Assembly: GCF_009687865.1 (NCBI RefSeq)
Contig: NZ_BLAE01000064.1
Span: 62,001-126,000, forward strand
DNA: 64,000 bases
Origin: Acrocarpospora macrocephala
GTDB lineage: Bacteria > Actinomycetota > Actinomycetes > Streptosporangiales > Streptosporangiaceae
Direction of reading: 5' to 3'
In this document: positions 15,921 through 24,828 of the stretch, in pieces
Position numbering within the stretch: the stretch's first letter is position 1
Layout: each line of letters opens with the position of its first letter
Position numbers and translations under genes: made by a program
Notes under the pieces: model-generated
The model's database searches: none
What the model was told of the DNA's origin: nothing
Seen by the model: the letters and a program-made list of their open reading frames with translations, nothing else

Positions 15921-18319
15921 GATGCGGTCCCTTTCTCGGTTCGGCGGATGTCGGCGCCGGTGCGGACGGCGGTCCTGACCCGGTGCGGGGTGGCGGGCAG
16001 GTGGAAGACGCCGACGCCGAACGGCGCGAGCGCGTCGCTGACGGCGTTGGCGATGGCGGCGGGCGCGCCGATGGTGCCGCCCTCGCCGACCCCCTTCGCG
16101 CCGGTGATCGACTCGGCGGAGCGGGTGTCCAGGTGCACGATGTCGATGCCGGGCATCTCCGCGATGGTCGGCGGCAGGTAGTCCATCAGCGACGTGGTCA
16201 CCAGCACCCCCCGTTCGTCGTAGATCAGTTCCTCGTAGAGCGCGTTGGCGACCCCTTGCGCCACTCCCCCGTGGATCTGGCCGTCCACGATGGCCGGGTT
16301 GATCAGCCGCCCGGCGTCCTCGGCGACCAGGAACCGGGTGACCGACACCTGGCCGGTCAGCGGGTCCACCTCGACCTCGGCGACGTGGCAGGCGTTGGCG
16401 AAGGTGCCGGACGGGTCGTACCTGCCGACCGCCTCCAGCGCGGGTTCGCCCTTGTCGGGGATGAGGTGCGCGTTCAGGTAGGTGTCCCGGGCCAGCGTGG
16501 CCAGCGAGACCCCGGTCTCCTCCCCCGCCCGTACGGCCTGGCCGCCGGCGAGTTCGATGTCGTCGGGCAGCCCGCCCAGCCGCGCGGCGGCCAGCACCCG
16601 CAGCCGGGCGGCCAGCTCCCGGGCGGCCAGCAGCGACGCCCCGCCCGCGATCACCATCGCCCGGCTGGCGAAACTGCCCCACCCGTACGGCGTGGCGTCG
16701 GTGTCGGAGGCGATCACCCGGACCGCGCCCGGCTCAAGCCCCAGCTCGTCGCAGACCAGCTGGGCCAGCGTGGTCCGCAGCCCCTGCCCGTGCGGGGAGG
16801 CCCCGATCCGCAGGGTGAGCGCGCCGGACGGGTCCATGGTCAGCACCGCCCGCTCGTACCCTGGGGTGATCAGCGGCGCGGGCTCCCGGCCGAGCTGGAT
16901 CGGGCGGGACCTGGCGGCGAAGGCGGGCGTGCCGTAGCCGGTGCGCTCGGCGAAGCAGGCGATGCCGAGGCCGAGGTAGCGGCCCTGCGCGCGGGCCCGC
17001 TCCTGCCGGTCCCGGAAGTCGGCCAGATCGGCCCGTTCGGTGGCGGCGCGCAGGGTTTCCAGGTGGGATGCCTCGTCCAGGACGAGCCCGCTGGGCGAGC
17101 GGTGCGGGAACTGCGTGATCAGGTTCCGCGCCCGGATCGCGACCCGGTCAAGACCCAGCTCGGCGGCGGCCACGTCGAACAGCCGCTCCATGGCCAGCAC
17201 CTGGACCGGCCGGGACACGCCCCGGTAGGGCGCGATCGGGCACTTGTTGGTGACGATCGCCCGGGACCGCACCGAATACTCCCGCACCCGGTAGGCCCCC
17301 GGCAGCTCGGCCATCGCCATCAGCGGCTCCACGCCCCACGTCACCGGGTAGCAGCTGTAGGCCCCGACGTCGCAGACCAGGTCACCGCGCAGGGCCAGCA
17401 GCTCGCCGTCGGCGGTGAAGGCGCCGGTGATGTCGTAGACCTGCTCGCGGCTGTGCCAGGCGGCCAGGAAGTTCTCCTCGCGGGTCTCCAGCCAGGCGAT
17501 GGCCCGGCGCAGCCGCCGGGACGCCCAGACCAGGGCCACGTCCTCCCTGGCCAGCGCCATCTTGGCGCCGAAGCCGCCGCCCACGTCGGGGGCGACGACC
17601 CGCAGATCGTCCTCGCGCAGGCCGAGCGAGTGGGCGATGCCGGTCCGGATGAGGTGCGGCATCTGGGTGGTCACGTGCAGGGTGGAGCGCCCGGAGGCCC
17701 GGTCGTAGGCGGCGTGCGCGGCGCGGGCCTCCAGCGGCATGGCGCTCTGCCGGGCCGAGCTGACCTGGATCTCGACGATCCGGTCGGCCCGGGCGAAGGC
17801 CGCGTCGAAGCCCTCGGTGTGGATGCGGCCGTCCACCACGGTGTTGGGATCGCCGGGATAGTCCACCGCGTGCACCAGCGGCGCGCCGGGAGCCAGCGCC
17901 TGCTCGGCGGAGACCACGGCGGGCAGCGGCTCGATCTCGACGTCCACCAGCTCCAGCGCGTCCTCGGCCTCGGCCTCGGAGGCGGCGATCACCAGGCCGA
18001 CCGGTTCGCCGACGAAGCGGACCATGCCGGTGGCCAGGATCGGGGTGTCCACCGCCACGAAGTCGGGCCGGTTGAGCACGGCCCGGATGGGTTTCACCTC
18101 GGCCAGGTCGGCGGCGGTGAACAGGGTGACGCCAGGCGGGGCGGTGACCGAGATCAGCCGCCCGGCGGCCACGGCGCTCCGGACGAACCGGGCGTGCAGG
18201 CAGCTCTGGTCGCGGGCGGCGATGTCGCCGACGTAGCGGCCCCAGCCGCGCACGATCGCCGGGTCCTCCAGCCGGGGCAGCGCCCGCCCGGTCCAGGTCG
18301 GCGGCTCGGCCCCGGTCAT
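15917..18319 (-). CDS. Molybdenum hydroxylase large (Mo-binding) subunit B
   Basis: 800 residues, same family as subunit A but clearly a different sequence: RLEDPAIVRGWGRYVGD at the start, PDVGGGFGAKMALAREDVAL near residue 245, and GAKGVGEGGTIGAPAAIANA with the catalytic Glu near the end. The motif in the active-site region reads PYRGVSRPVQVLAMERLFD, against PAGTYRSPGRYEGTFARERL in A, suggesting different substrates or states. ATG at 18319 overlaps the FAD-subunit stop as ATGA. It may pair with A in a mixed complex or form a second enzyme sharing the FeS and FAD subunits. Confidence 0.9.
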   Translation of the reverse strand: MTGAEPPTWTGRALPRLEDPAIVRGWGRYVGDIAARDQSCLHARFVRSAVAAGRLISVTAPPGVTLFTAADLAEVKPIRAVLNRPDFVAVDTPILATGMVRFVGEPVGLVIAASEAEAEDALELVDVEIEPLPAVVSAEQALAPGAPLVHAVDYPGDPNTVVDGRIHTEGFDAAFARADRIVEIQVSSARQSAMPLEARAAHAAYDRASGRSTLHVTTQMPHLIRTGIAHSLGLREDDLRVVAPDVGGGFGAKMALAREDVALVWASRRLRRAIAWLETREENFLAAWHSREQVYDITGAFTADGELLALRGDLVCDVGAYSCYPVTWGVEPLMAMAELPGAYRVREYSVRSRAIVTNKCPIAPYRGVSRPVQVLAMERLFDVAAAELGLDRVAIRARNLITQFPHRSPSGLVLDEASHLETLRAATERADLADFRDRQERARAQGRYLGLGIACFAERTGYGTPAFAARSRPIQLGREPAPLITPGYERAVLTMDPSGALTLRIGASPHGQGLRTTLAQLVCDELGLEPGAVRVIASDTDATPYGWGSFASRAMVIAGGASLLAARELAARLRVLAAARLGGLPDDIELAGGQAVRAGEETGVSLATLARDTYLNAHLIPDKGEPALEAVGRYDPSGTFANACHVAEVEVDPLTGQVSVTRFLVAEDAGRLINPAIVDGQIHGGVAQGVANALYEELIYDERGVLVTTSLMDYLPPTIAEMPGIDIVHLDTRSAESITGAKGVGEGGTIGAPAAIANAVSDALAPFGVGVFHLPATPHRVRTAVRTGADIRRTEKGTAS

Positions 18320-19176
18320 CGCCGCACGTCCAGGCCGAGCGCCCGGGGGATCAGGGCGCGGACGAGGTCGCGGCGGTAGGCCGGGTCGCCATGCGCGTCG
18401 CCCGGCGGGTCGCAGTCGGCGGCGGCCGCTTCGGCGGCGGCGGTCACCAGCTCCGGCGACCAGCGTGCGCCGAGCAGGACGCGCTCGGCGGCGGCGCTCC
18501 GCAACGGCACCTCGGCCACCCCGCCCAGGCAGATCCTGGCCTCGGTGACCAGCCCGTCCTCGACCCGGACGGCGGCGGTGGCGGCCACGATCGCGAAGTC
18601 CCCGGCCCGGCGGGCGAACTCGGCGATGCCGGTGCGGTAGTGCTCGTCCAGCGCGGGCAGCGCGATCGAGGTGAGGATCTCGTCCGGCGCCATCGCGGTG
18701 GTGAAGACGGCCTGGAAGAAGTCCGCCGCCGGGATCACCCGGGTTCCCCTGGCCTGGCTGCGCACCGTCATCTCGGCGTCCAGCAGCCGGGCGACCAGGC
18801 ACCACTCCGAGGCGGCGTCGCAGTGCGCGATCGAGCCGCCGAACGTGCCCCGGGTGCGGATCGGCAGGTGGCCGACGTGTGCGGCGGCGCGGCGCAGCAG
18901 GTCGCCGAGCGGGCCGGGCAGCGGGGTGCGCTCCATCGCGTGGTGCCGGGTCAGCGTGCCCACCCGCACCCGGTCCCCGTCGGCCGCCAGGCCGGCCAGC
19001 CCCGGCACCCGGTTCACGTCCACCAGGCGGGCGGGGCGGGCCAGCCGGAAGTTCATCATCGGGATGAGGCTCTGCCCGCCGGCCAGGATCTTGCTGTCGT
19101 CCGGATCCTGGGCGATCGCCGCCAGCGCCTCGGCGAGGTCACGCGGGCGGACGTACTCGAACGGGCTCGGCTTCAC
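18316..19176 (-). CDS. Molybdenum hydroxylase medium (FAD-binding) subunit
   Basis: 286 residues of the CoxM/FAD-binding molybdopterin dehydrogenase type. The FAD-binding blocks ILAGGQSLIPMMNFRLARP near residue 35 and HVGHLPIRTRGTFGGSIAH near residue 100 are intact; the C-terminal CO-dehydrogenase flavoprotein domain follows. The start is GTG at 19176, overlapping the nitrilase-family stop as GTGA. It is the only flavin subunit in the operon, so both large subunits must use it if both are active. Confidence 0.92.
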   Translation of the reverse strand: MKPSPFEYVRPRDLAEALAAIAQDPDDSKILAGGQSLIPMMNFRLARPARLVDVNRVPGLAGLAADGDRVRVGTLTRHHAMERTPLPGPLGDLLRRAAAHVGHLPIRTRGTFGGSIAHCDAASEWCLVARLLDAEMTVRSQARGTRVIPAADFFQAVFTTAMAPDEILTSIALPALDEHYRTGIAEFARRAGDFAIVAATAAVRVEDGLVTEARICLGGVAEVPLRSAAAERVLLGARWSPELVTAAAEAAAADCDPPGDAHGDPAYRRDLVRALIPRALGLDVRR

Positions 19177-20018
19177 CAGGGCTCCCCACGGTAGTTGAGG
19201 GAATAGACATCGGTCCTGCGGTCCTCGCGTGGCCGGATCGCCGGGCCACGCACCCGGGCCGCGCGCACCGCTGCGATGTCGATCTCCACCAGGGCGGCGT
19301 CGGCGGCGGTGCGGGAGAGCGGACCGGCCAGCACTTCACCGTAGGCGTCGCAGGCCACTGAACCGCCCAGGGTGGCCGGGCCCCCGTGCGAGCTGCCGGC
19401 CACCTGGGACACCGCGACCACGGCCACCTGGTCCAGGTTGGCCTGCGCGAGCACCGAGTCGACATGGCGGGTGGCCCCGGCGGCGGGGACGGTGCGGTCG
19501 AAGCCCGCCACCCAGGCGGCGGGCGCGATCACCAGGTCGGCGCCCTGGAGGGAGAGGGCGCGCAGCACCTCCACGAACCGCAGGTCGTAGCAGACGCACA
19601 GGCCGAGCACGCCGTACGGCGTCTCGCGGACCGGCAGGCCCAGGTCGCCGGGGGTGTAGACGCCCTTCTCCCGGTCGAACAGGTGGAGTTTGCGGTAGTG
19701 CAGGACCGGGCCTTCCCCGTCTACCGCGACGACCGTGTTGAACAGGTCGTCGCCGTCACGCTCGCAGAAGCCGTACACGACCAGACCCGACCGCCCGGCG
19801 ACCCGGGTGAAGGCGGCCAGGCTCGGCCCGTCGAGCGGTTCCGCGACCGTACGGGCGAGCGCCGGATCGACGACGTAGCCGCTGACCGCCAGCTCCGGCA
19901 GGACCACCAGGTCGGCGCCCGCCTGGAAGGCCGCCGCGGCCCGGGCGACGGCCAGGTCGCGGTTGGCGGTGACCTCGCCGGCCACCACGTCGATCTGCTC
20001 CAGCGCGACGACGGTCAT
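19173..20018 (-). CDS. Carbon-nitrogen hydrolase (nitrilase superfamily)
   Basis: 281 residues with the complete Glu-Lys-Cys triad: LVVLPELAVSGY, LHYRKLHLFD and GLCVCYDLRFVEV. The family hydrolyses nitriles, amides or N-carbamoyl groups; this sequence resembles the amidase/deaminated-glutathione-amidase branch more than true nitrilases. ATG at 20018 overlaps the bicupin stop as ATGA. It probably releases ammonia from the substrate or product of the Mo hydroxylase. Confidence 0.9.
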   Translation of the reverse strand: MTVVALEQIDVVAGEVTANRDLAVARAAAAFQAGADLVVLPELAVSGYVVDPALARTVAEPLDGPSLAAFTRVAGRSGLVVYGFCERDGDDLFNTVVAVDGEGPVLHYRKLHLFDREKGVYTPGDLGLPVRETPYGVLGLCVCYDLRFVEVLRALSLQGADLVIAPAAWVAGFDRTVPAAGATRHVDSVLAQANLDQVAVVAVSQVAGSSHGGPATLGGSVACDAYGEVLAGPLSRTAADAALVEIDIAAVRAARVRGPAIRPREDRRTDVYSLNYRGEPW

Positions 20019-20851
20019 CGCAGGGTCAGCGGCAGGGCGTCGACGTCCACTCCGGCCGCGCGAAGCATGTCGGTGTCGGCGGGACAGGGGCCGCCGACGC
20101 TGACCACCCGCTCCCCCTGGTCGGCGGCGACCGCGTGCCAGTAGCCGATCTCGATGTGGATGGTGTCGCCGGGCCCGAACGGGAACTTCTCCCCGGTGGT
20201 CACGTTCTCCGCGGTGCCGTGCCCGGCCAGGATGTGGATGGTGTCCTCGGACTCGGCGTGCACGTGTTCCCGGTTGCGCTCGCCCGGCTCCAGGACGACG
20301 TAGTTCATGTTGGCGGTGACCGCCCCGGCGCCGAGCCAGACGACCAGCCGGGCATCGGCCGAGATGAACGGCACCAGCAGGCCCGGCCGGTCCCGGTGGT
20401 AGGTGGTCACGCCAGGTTCGGCGGCAAGGTGGGCGGGTGCGGTGCCGAGCGCCGGGTCCACCGGGCTGGGCCCGCCGACGAGCCGGGCCCCCGTCTCGGC
20501 CGCGAGCGTGTACACCGACCCGGGGCGGATGTGCGCCATCGCGCCCTCGCCCAGCTCGTGACCGGCGGCGCCGCCCCCGGCCAGGTGTTCGGTGACCGTC
20601 GCCGTGCCGCCGACGACGTAGTAGACGGCCTCGCCGGCGTGGGCGAGCGGCCGGGTGGCGGCGCCCGGCCCTAGGTCGATGGCGTAGAGGCTGCGGCAGC
20701 TGGCGCCGGCCCGGGGTCCGATGATCTCGCGCCAGGTGCCGCCCGCGGCGAGGCCCAGGTCGGGCCCCCACTGCTCGGGGGAGACGACGCGCATGCCCGG
20801 GAAAGTCTGGTGGTTCTCCGTCACGCCAAGGACCATAGCATTCAATTGCAT
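20015..20851 (-). CDS. Bicupin protein (ureidoglycine aminohydrolase-like architecture)
   Basis: 278 residues with two cupin barrels. The second carries a good metal set (NREHVHAESEDTIHILAGHG, then GYWHAV); the first is degenerate (RPLAHAGEAVYYVVGGTA). Two-cupin proteins of this shape include the manganese enzyme (S)-ureidoglycine aminohydrolase. The first gene of the operon. Start uncertain: ATG at 20851 has no ribosome site and may be leaderless; ATG at 20836 and TTG at 20854 are alternatives. Neighbouring nitrilase and Mo hydroxylase suggest a nitrogen-ring substrate, but a purine role is not shown. Confidence 0.78.
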   Translation of the reverse strand: MQLNAMVLGVTENHQTFPGMRVVSPEQWGPDLGLAAGGTWREIIGPRAGASCRSLYAIDLGPGAATRPLAHAGEAVYYVVGGTATVTEHLAGGGAAGHELGEGAMAHIRPGSVYTLAAETGARLVGGPSPVDPALGTAPAHLAAEPGVTTYHRDRPGLLVPFISADARLVVWLGAGAVTANMNYVVLEPGERNREHVHAESEDTIHILAGHGTAENVTTGEKFPFGPGDTIHIEIGYWHAVAADQGERVVSVGGPCPADTDMLRAAGVDVDALPLTLR

Positions 20852-20854
20852 CAA

Positions 20855-20894
20855 AGTTGTTAAGTGGCACTAAAATCAGTCATGGCGGGATAAA
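20855..20894 (-). promoter_or_regulatory. AT-rich leader of the Mo hydroxylase operon
   Basis: Forty bases between the XRE-cupin gene and the bicupin start are far richer in A and T than anything nearby. The nine-base AAATCAGTC occurs twice on the plus strand (about 20873 and 20892), 19 bp apart, which would suit a dimeric regulator such as the XRE protein. No -35/-10 pair is convincing. Confidence 0.4.
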
Positions 20895-21539
20895 TCAGTC
20901 GATGTTGATCCACACCGCGACGGCCTCGCCCGGGCCCGAGTTGACGATGCGGTGCGGGCGGGTGGACGGGTAAGCGATCACGTCGCCCTCCGCCAGCTCG
21001 TAGATCTCGCCGTCCAGCTCCACGGTGAGCGAGCCGGAGACCACCACACCGAACTCCCGGCCGCCGTGGTGGGTGGCCCGCGGGCCGCTCGCGCCGCCCG
21101 GCTCGTAGGTGTTGACCGCCAGCTCGACCCCCGCCTGCGTGTCGTTGTGCGCCACCCGCCGGGTGGTGCCCTCCCCGGCCCGGATCAGGGTCTGCTCGGC
21201 CAGCCGGGTCACCGGCGATCCGGCGCCCTGGTCCGGCCGGTCGAAGAGGTCGTACATGTGCAGGCCGAGCGCGGAGGCCACCGAGACCAGCGTGCCGACC
21301 GAGGCGTTGGAGACGCCGCGCTCCAGCATGCTCAGCATGGAGGTGCTGATCCCGGTCCGCTCCGCGACCTCCTTGAGGGTCAGCCCGCGCCGGGAGCGCA
21401 GCACCCGGATGCGGGCGCCCACCTGCGCCATGGTCTGGTCGGCGCTGTGCTGGTTCGGTGCGGGGGGAGCCGCGTCCGGCGCGTTCAAAGGGTCTCCGAT
21501 CCGAGGGTGGGCGGGCAGCGCCCACGGTTTCAGCCACAT
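20895..21539 (-). CDS. XRE-family regulator with C-terminal cupin domain
   Basis: 214 residues. The helix-turn-helix (IRVLRSRRGLTLKEVAERTG then STSMLSMLERGVSNASVGTL) covers residues about 43-97; a cupin sensor domain covers about 140-212 (THHGGREFGVVVSGSLTVEL and PSTRPHRIVNSGPG). Proteins of this build are local regulators that bind a small ligand in the cupin. It lies directly upstream of the Mo hydroxylase operon on the same strand, so it probably controls that operon. ATG at 21539 gives a 35-residue unstructured leader; ATG at 21431 would start closer to the domain. Confidence 0.88.
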   Translation of the reverse strand: MWLKPWALPAHPRIGDPLNAPDAAPPAPNQHSADQTMAQVGARIRVLRSRRGLTLKEVAERTGISTSMLSMLERGVSNASVGTLVSVASALGLHMYDLFDRPDQGAGSPVTRLAEQTLIRAGEGTTRRVAHNDTQAGVELAVNTYEPGGASGPRATHHGGREFGVVVSGSLTVELDGEIYELAEGDVIAYPSTRPHRIVNSGPGEAVAVWINID

Positions 21540-21635
21540 TGAACCGGGTCAAGCAGCCCTTGGCCAGCCGCCTCGCGACCGCCGCCGAAGTTCACTACCA
21601 CTGTAACTACTTCATAGATAATTAACGCGCGACTA

Positions 21636-21667
21636 TTGCATAAATCGGTCCGGACACCACATAGTGG
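21636..21667 (+). promoter_or_regulatory. Possible promoter and operator of the sugar ABC operon
   Basis: TTGCAT at 21636 and CATAGT at 21660 are 18 bp apart, a plausible vegetative promoter in an otherwise AT-rich gap (21,590-21,660). The inverted repeat CCAC-ATA-GTGG (21657-21667) overlaps the -10 and could be a repressor site, for example for the ROK protein at the operon end. The rest of the 21,540-21,732 gap shows nothing else firm. Confidence 0.35.
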
Positions 21668-21732
21668 CTCGCACGCAGCCGTCGGGAGGCTGCCGGACCC
21701 GCCACCACCTCCACTCCCGAAGGACGATCCAC

Positions 21733-23028
21733 ATGATCATTAAGAAGTACGCCACGGGCTTGGCCCTGCTCACCGCCGCCTCCCTTACGCTGACCGCCTG
21801 TGGCCGCGACACCGGCGGCGACACCGCGAGCGCCCCTGCCACCCCCGCCGCCGCCATCGATGACAGCCCCGCCAAGGGCGAGATCACCGTCTGGGCGATG
21901 GGCGGCGAGGGCGACCAGATGCCCAAGATCGGCGAAGCCTTCCAGCAAGCCAACCCCGAGGCCAAGGTGACCGTCACCGGCGTGCCCTGGGACGACGCCC
22001 CCACCAAGATCTCGACCGCCATCGCCTCCGGCCAGACGCCCGACGTGACCCTGCTCAACCCCGACGCGCTGGCCGCGTTCGTGGCCGCCAAGGGCTTCGC
22101 CCCCGTGCCCGCCGGGCTGATCGACGAGTCGGGCTTCGACGCCAACGCCATCGCGGCCACCAAGATCGACGGCGCGAGCTACGCGGTCCCCCTCTACGTC
22201 GACACCCGGACCCTCTTCTACCGCAAGGACCTCGCCGAGAAGGCCGGCGTCAGCGCCCCCAAGACCTGGGCCGAGCTGAACACCTTCGGCGCCGCGCTGA
22301 AGAAGGCCGGGGCCAAGGAAGGGCTGCTGCTGGCCACCGGCGAGGCCGGCTTCACCCACCAGGTGCTCCTGCCGTACATCTGGCAGGCCGGGGGCGCCCT
22401 CACCAACGCCGACCAGACCGAGTTCACCCTGGACACCCCGCAGGTGATCGAGGGCCTGGCCAAGTACCAGTCGCTCGTCAAGGACGGCGTGTCCAGCCAG
22501 ACCGGGACGTACGAGCCGTGGGGTTCGGTCGAGGAGCGGCTGGCCCGCGGCGAGGTCGGCTCGGTGGTGAACGGCTCCTGGCTGATCGGCCCGCTCAAGG
22601 AGCTGCTCGGCGACGAGTTCGACCAGAAGATCGGCATCGCCACGGTGCCCGCCGGCGCCGGCGGCGGCGTGAGCTGGCTCAGCGGCGGCCAGCTGGCCGT
22701 CTTCGCCGATGCCAAGAACCCCGACGGCGCCTGGAAGTTCATCCGGTTCATCTCCACCCCCGAGCAGGCCGCGCGCTTCAGCGAGCTGACCGCCGACCTG
22801 CCCGCGGTCACCGCCGCGTGGGGCGTGGCCGGACTGGACCAGGACCCCGCCGTGGCGGTCTTCAACGACCAGCTCAAGTCCACCGCCACCCCGCCGGTCA
22901 TCCCGACCTGGGCGCAGCTCTCCTCGATCGTCGACGGGTACGGCGAGCGGCTGGCCCGGGGCACCATCACCCCGCAGGACGCGGCGGCGGGCCTGCAGAA
23001 GGACATGTCGGCCGTCGGCCTCAAGTAA
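21733..23028 (+). CDS. ABC transporter sugar-binding lipoprotein
   Basis: 431 residues. The N-terminus is a lipoprotein signal peptide ending LTLTACGR, with the lipidated Cys near residue 21. The rest fits family 1 solute-binding proteins (EITVWAMGGEGDQMPKIGEAF; GEVGSVVNGSWLIGPLKELL; SWLSGGQLAVFADAKNPDGAW). It binds a sugar or oligosaccharide outside the membrane and delivers it to the permeases at 23056 and 23981. ATG at 21733 is chosen over an upstream in-frame GTG because the signal peptide begins there. With the GH3 enzyme downstream, a beta-glucoside is the likely ligand. Confidence 0.93.
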   Translation: MIIKKYATGLALLTAASLTLTACGRDTGGDTASAPATPAAAIDDSPAKGEITVWAMGGEGDQMPKIGEAFQQANPEAKVTVTGVPWDDAPTKISTAIASGQTPDVTLLNPDALAAFVAAKGFAPVPAGLIDESGFDANAIAATKIDGASYAVPLYVDTRTLFYRKDLAEKAGVSAPKTWAELNTFGAALKKAGAKEGLLLATGEAGFTHQVLLPYIWQAGGALTNADQTEFTLDTPQVIEGLAKYQSLVKDGVSSQTGTYEPWGSVEERLARGEVGSVVNGSWLIGPLKELLGDEFDQKIGIATVPAGAGGGVSWLSGGQLAVFADAKNPDGAWKFIRFISTPEQAARFSELTADLPAVTAAWGVAGLDQDPAVAVFNDQLKSTATPPVIPTWAQLSSIVDGYGERLARGTITPQDAAAGLQKDMSAVGLK

Positions 23029-23055
23029 CGCCCCGCCGCCTAGGAGACGTACCGA

Positions 23056-23976
23056 ATGAACCCCACTGCCAACGCACCCGCGCACCGCCGCCGGCGGCCC
23101 GCGTGGCGGCGCCGCCGCGCCCTGGCCGGCTGGCTGCTCGCGCTGCCGTTCACCGCGCTGTTCGCCGCCTTCATGGTCGGGCCGCTCACCGCCTCGCTGG
23201 CGCTGAGCTTCTCCGACGCGACCAGCCGCGACCTGCGCACGCCGTTCGCGGTGGGGTTCGTCGGGCTGTCCAACTTCGCCGACCTGTTCTCCGACGAGAA
23301 GTTCCTCCGGGCGATCGGGAACACGGTCTACTTCGCCGGGGTCGGCGTGCCGCTCACCGTGGCCGTCGCGATGCTGATCGCGCTGGCCCTGAACAACGGC
23401 GTCAACCGGTTCCGGGCGCTGTTCCGGGTCGGCTTCTACACGCCGGTGGTGACCAGCATCGTCGCCATCGCCGTGGTCTGGAAGTACATCCTGGAGCCGG
23501 ACGGCCTGCTCAACCAGGGCCTGGCCGGGCTCGGCGTGACCGGGCCCGACTGGTTGCACGACACCAGCTTCGCGATGCCGTCGCTGATCCTGATGGCGAT
23601 GTGGCGGAACATGGGCACTCTGATGATCGTGTTCCTGGCCGGGCTGCAGGGCCTGCCCGCCGAGGTGTACGAGGCGGCCCGGATGGACGGCGCCGGGCCC
23701 TTCCAGCGCTTCCGTTCCCTCACCCTGCCGCTGATGCGCCCCACCATCCTGCTCGGCTGCGTGCTGATCAGCGTCTACTACTTCCAGTTCTTCGAGGAGG
23801 CGTTCGTGATGACCGGTGGAGGACCGCTGGACAGCACGCTCTCGATCACCTACTTCACCTACAACCAGTTCGGCTACGGCAACTACGGATACGCCTCCGC
23901 GGCCAGTTACATCCTGGCCGTCGCCATCGCCATCGTGACGCTGGTGCAGTTCCGCGTCCTCCGGGCTAAGGACTAG
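23056..23976 (+). CDS. ABC transporter permease, MalF type
   Basis: 306 residues with a basic cytoplasmic N-terminus (HRRRRPAWRRRRAL) and six predicted membrane helices. The conserved EAA loop that docks with the ATPase is EVYEAARMDGAGPFQRFRSL near residue 205. It pairs with the permease 4 bp downstream. No ATP-binding subunit is in the operon, so a shared MsiK-like ATPase from elsewhere is presumably used, as in many actinomycetes. Confidence 0.93.
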   Translation: MNPTANAPAHRRRRPAWRRRRALAGWLLALPFTALFAAFMVGPLTASLALSFSDATSRDLRTPFAVGFVGLSNFADLFSDEKFLRAIGNTVYFAGVGVPLTVAVAMLIALALNNGVNRFRALFRVGFYTPVVTSIVAIAVVWKYILEPDGLLNQGLAGLGVTGPDWLHDTSFAMPSLILMAMWRNMGTLMIVFLAGLQGLPAEVYEAARMDGAGPFQRFRSLTLPLMRPTILLGCVLISVYYFQFFEEAFVMTGGGPLDSTLSITYFTYNQFGYGNYGYASAASYILAVAIAIVTLVQFRVLRAKD

Positions 23977-23980
23977 AGCG

Positions 23981-24814
23981 TTGGCCATCAGGAAAAATAT
24001 CCGGCGCAGCCGGTGGTACCTCTACATCCCGCTGCTGATCGGCCTCGCCCTGACCGTGCTGCCGTTCGTGTGGATGGTCAGCGGCGCGTTCAAACCGCAG
24101 CGCGAGATCCTCTCCGGCGAATTCACATTGCTGCCGGAGAACGGCACGCTGCGCAACTTCGCCGACCTGTTCACCCGGGTGGACTTCAGCTCGTACTTCG
24201 TGAACAGCGTGGTCGTCGCGGTCGCCGTCGTCCTGGGCAACCTGCTCTTCTGCTCCATGCTCGGGTACGCACTGAGCAAGATCGAGTTCCCCGGCCGCAG
24301 AGCCCTGTTCGCGGTGGTCATGACCATGCTCATGGTGCCGACCGTGGTCACCTTCATCCCGCTGTTCGTGCTGGTCACCCGGATGGGGCTGGCCAACACC
24401 TTCGGCGCGCTGATCCTGCCGTTCCTGGCCGCCCCGCTCGGCGTCTTCATCATGCGGCAGTTCATCGGCGACATCCCCGACTCGCTCATCGAGGCCGCCC
24501 GGCTGGACGGCGCGGGCGAGTTCCGGATCTTCTTCACCGTCGTCATCCCGCTCTCCGGCCCCGCCCTGGCCACCCTGGCCATCCTCCAGTTCCTGTCCTC
24601 CTGGAACGAGTTCCTCTGGCCGCTGGTCGCCGCCCAGACCGAGGACATGTACACGCTGCCGGTGGGCATCGCGCTCATCTCGGCGGGCGCCAACACGGTC
24701 AACTACGGCCTGCTGCTGGCCGGGGCCACCGTGATCGTGCTCCCCATCCTGGTGCTGTTCCTGTTCCTCCAGCGCTTCTTCATCCAGGGCATCTCCACCA
24801 CCGGCCTGAAATAG
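23981..24814 (+). CDS. ABC transporter permease, MalG type
   Basis: 277 residues, six predicted membrane helices, EAA loop SLIEAARLDGAGEFRIFFTV near residue 167, and the usual MalG-like C-terminus (FLQRFFIQGISTTGLK). It starts with TTG at 23981, only 4 bp after the first permease, so it is translationally coupled. It forms the membrane channel with the MalF-type subunit. Confidence 0.93.
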   Translation: MAIRKNIRRSRWYLYIPLLIGLALTVLPFVWMVSGAFKPQREILSGEFTLLPENGTLRNFADLFTRVDFSSYFVNSVVVAVAVVLGNLLFCSMLGYALSKIEFPGRRALFAVVMTMLMVPTVVTFIPLFVLVTRMGLANTFGALILPFLAAPLGVFIMRQFIGDIPDSLIEAARLDGAGEFRIFFTVVIPLSGPALATLAILQFLSSWNEFLWPLVAAQTEDMYTLPVGIALISAGANTVNYGLLLAGATVIVLPILVLFLFLQRFFIQGISTTGLK

Positions 24815-24828
24815 CGAAAGGCTCCGCG

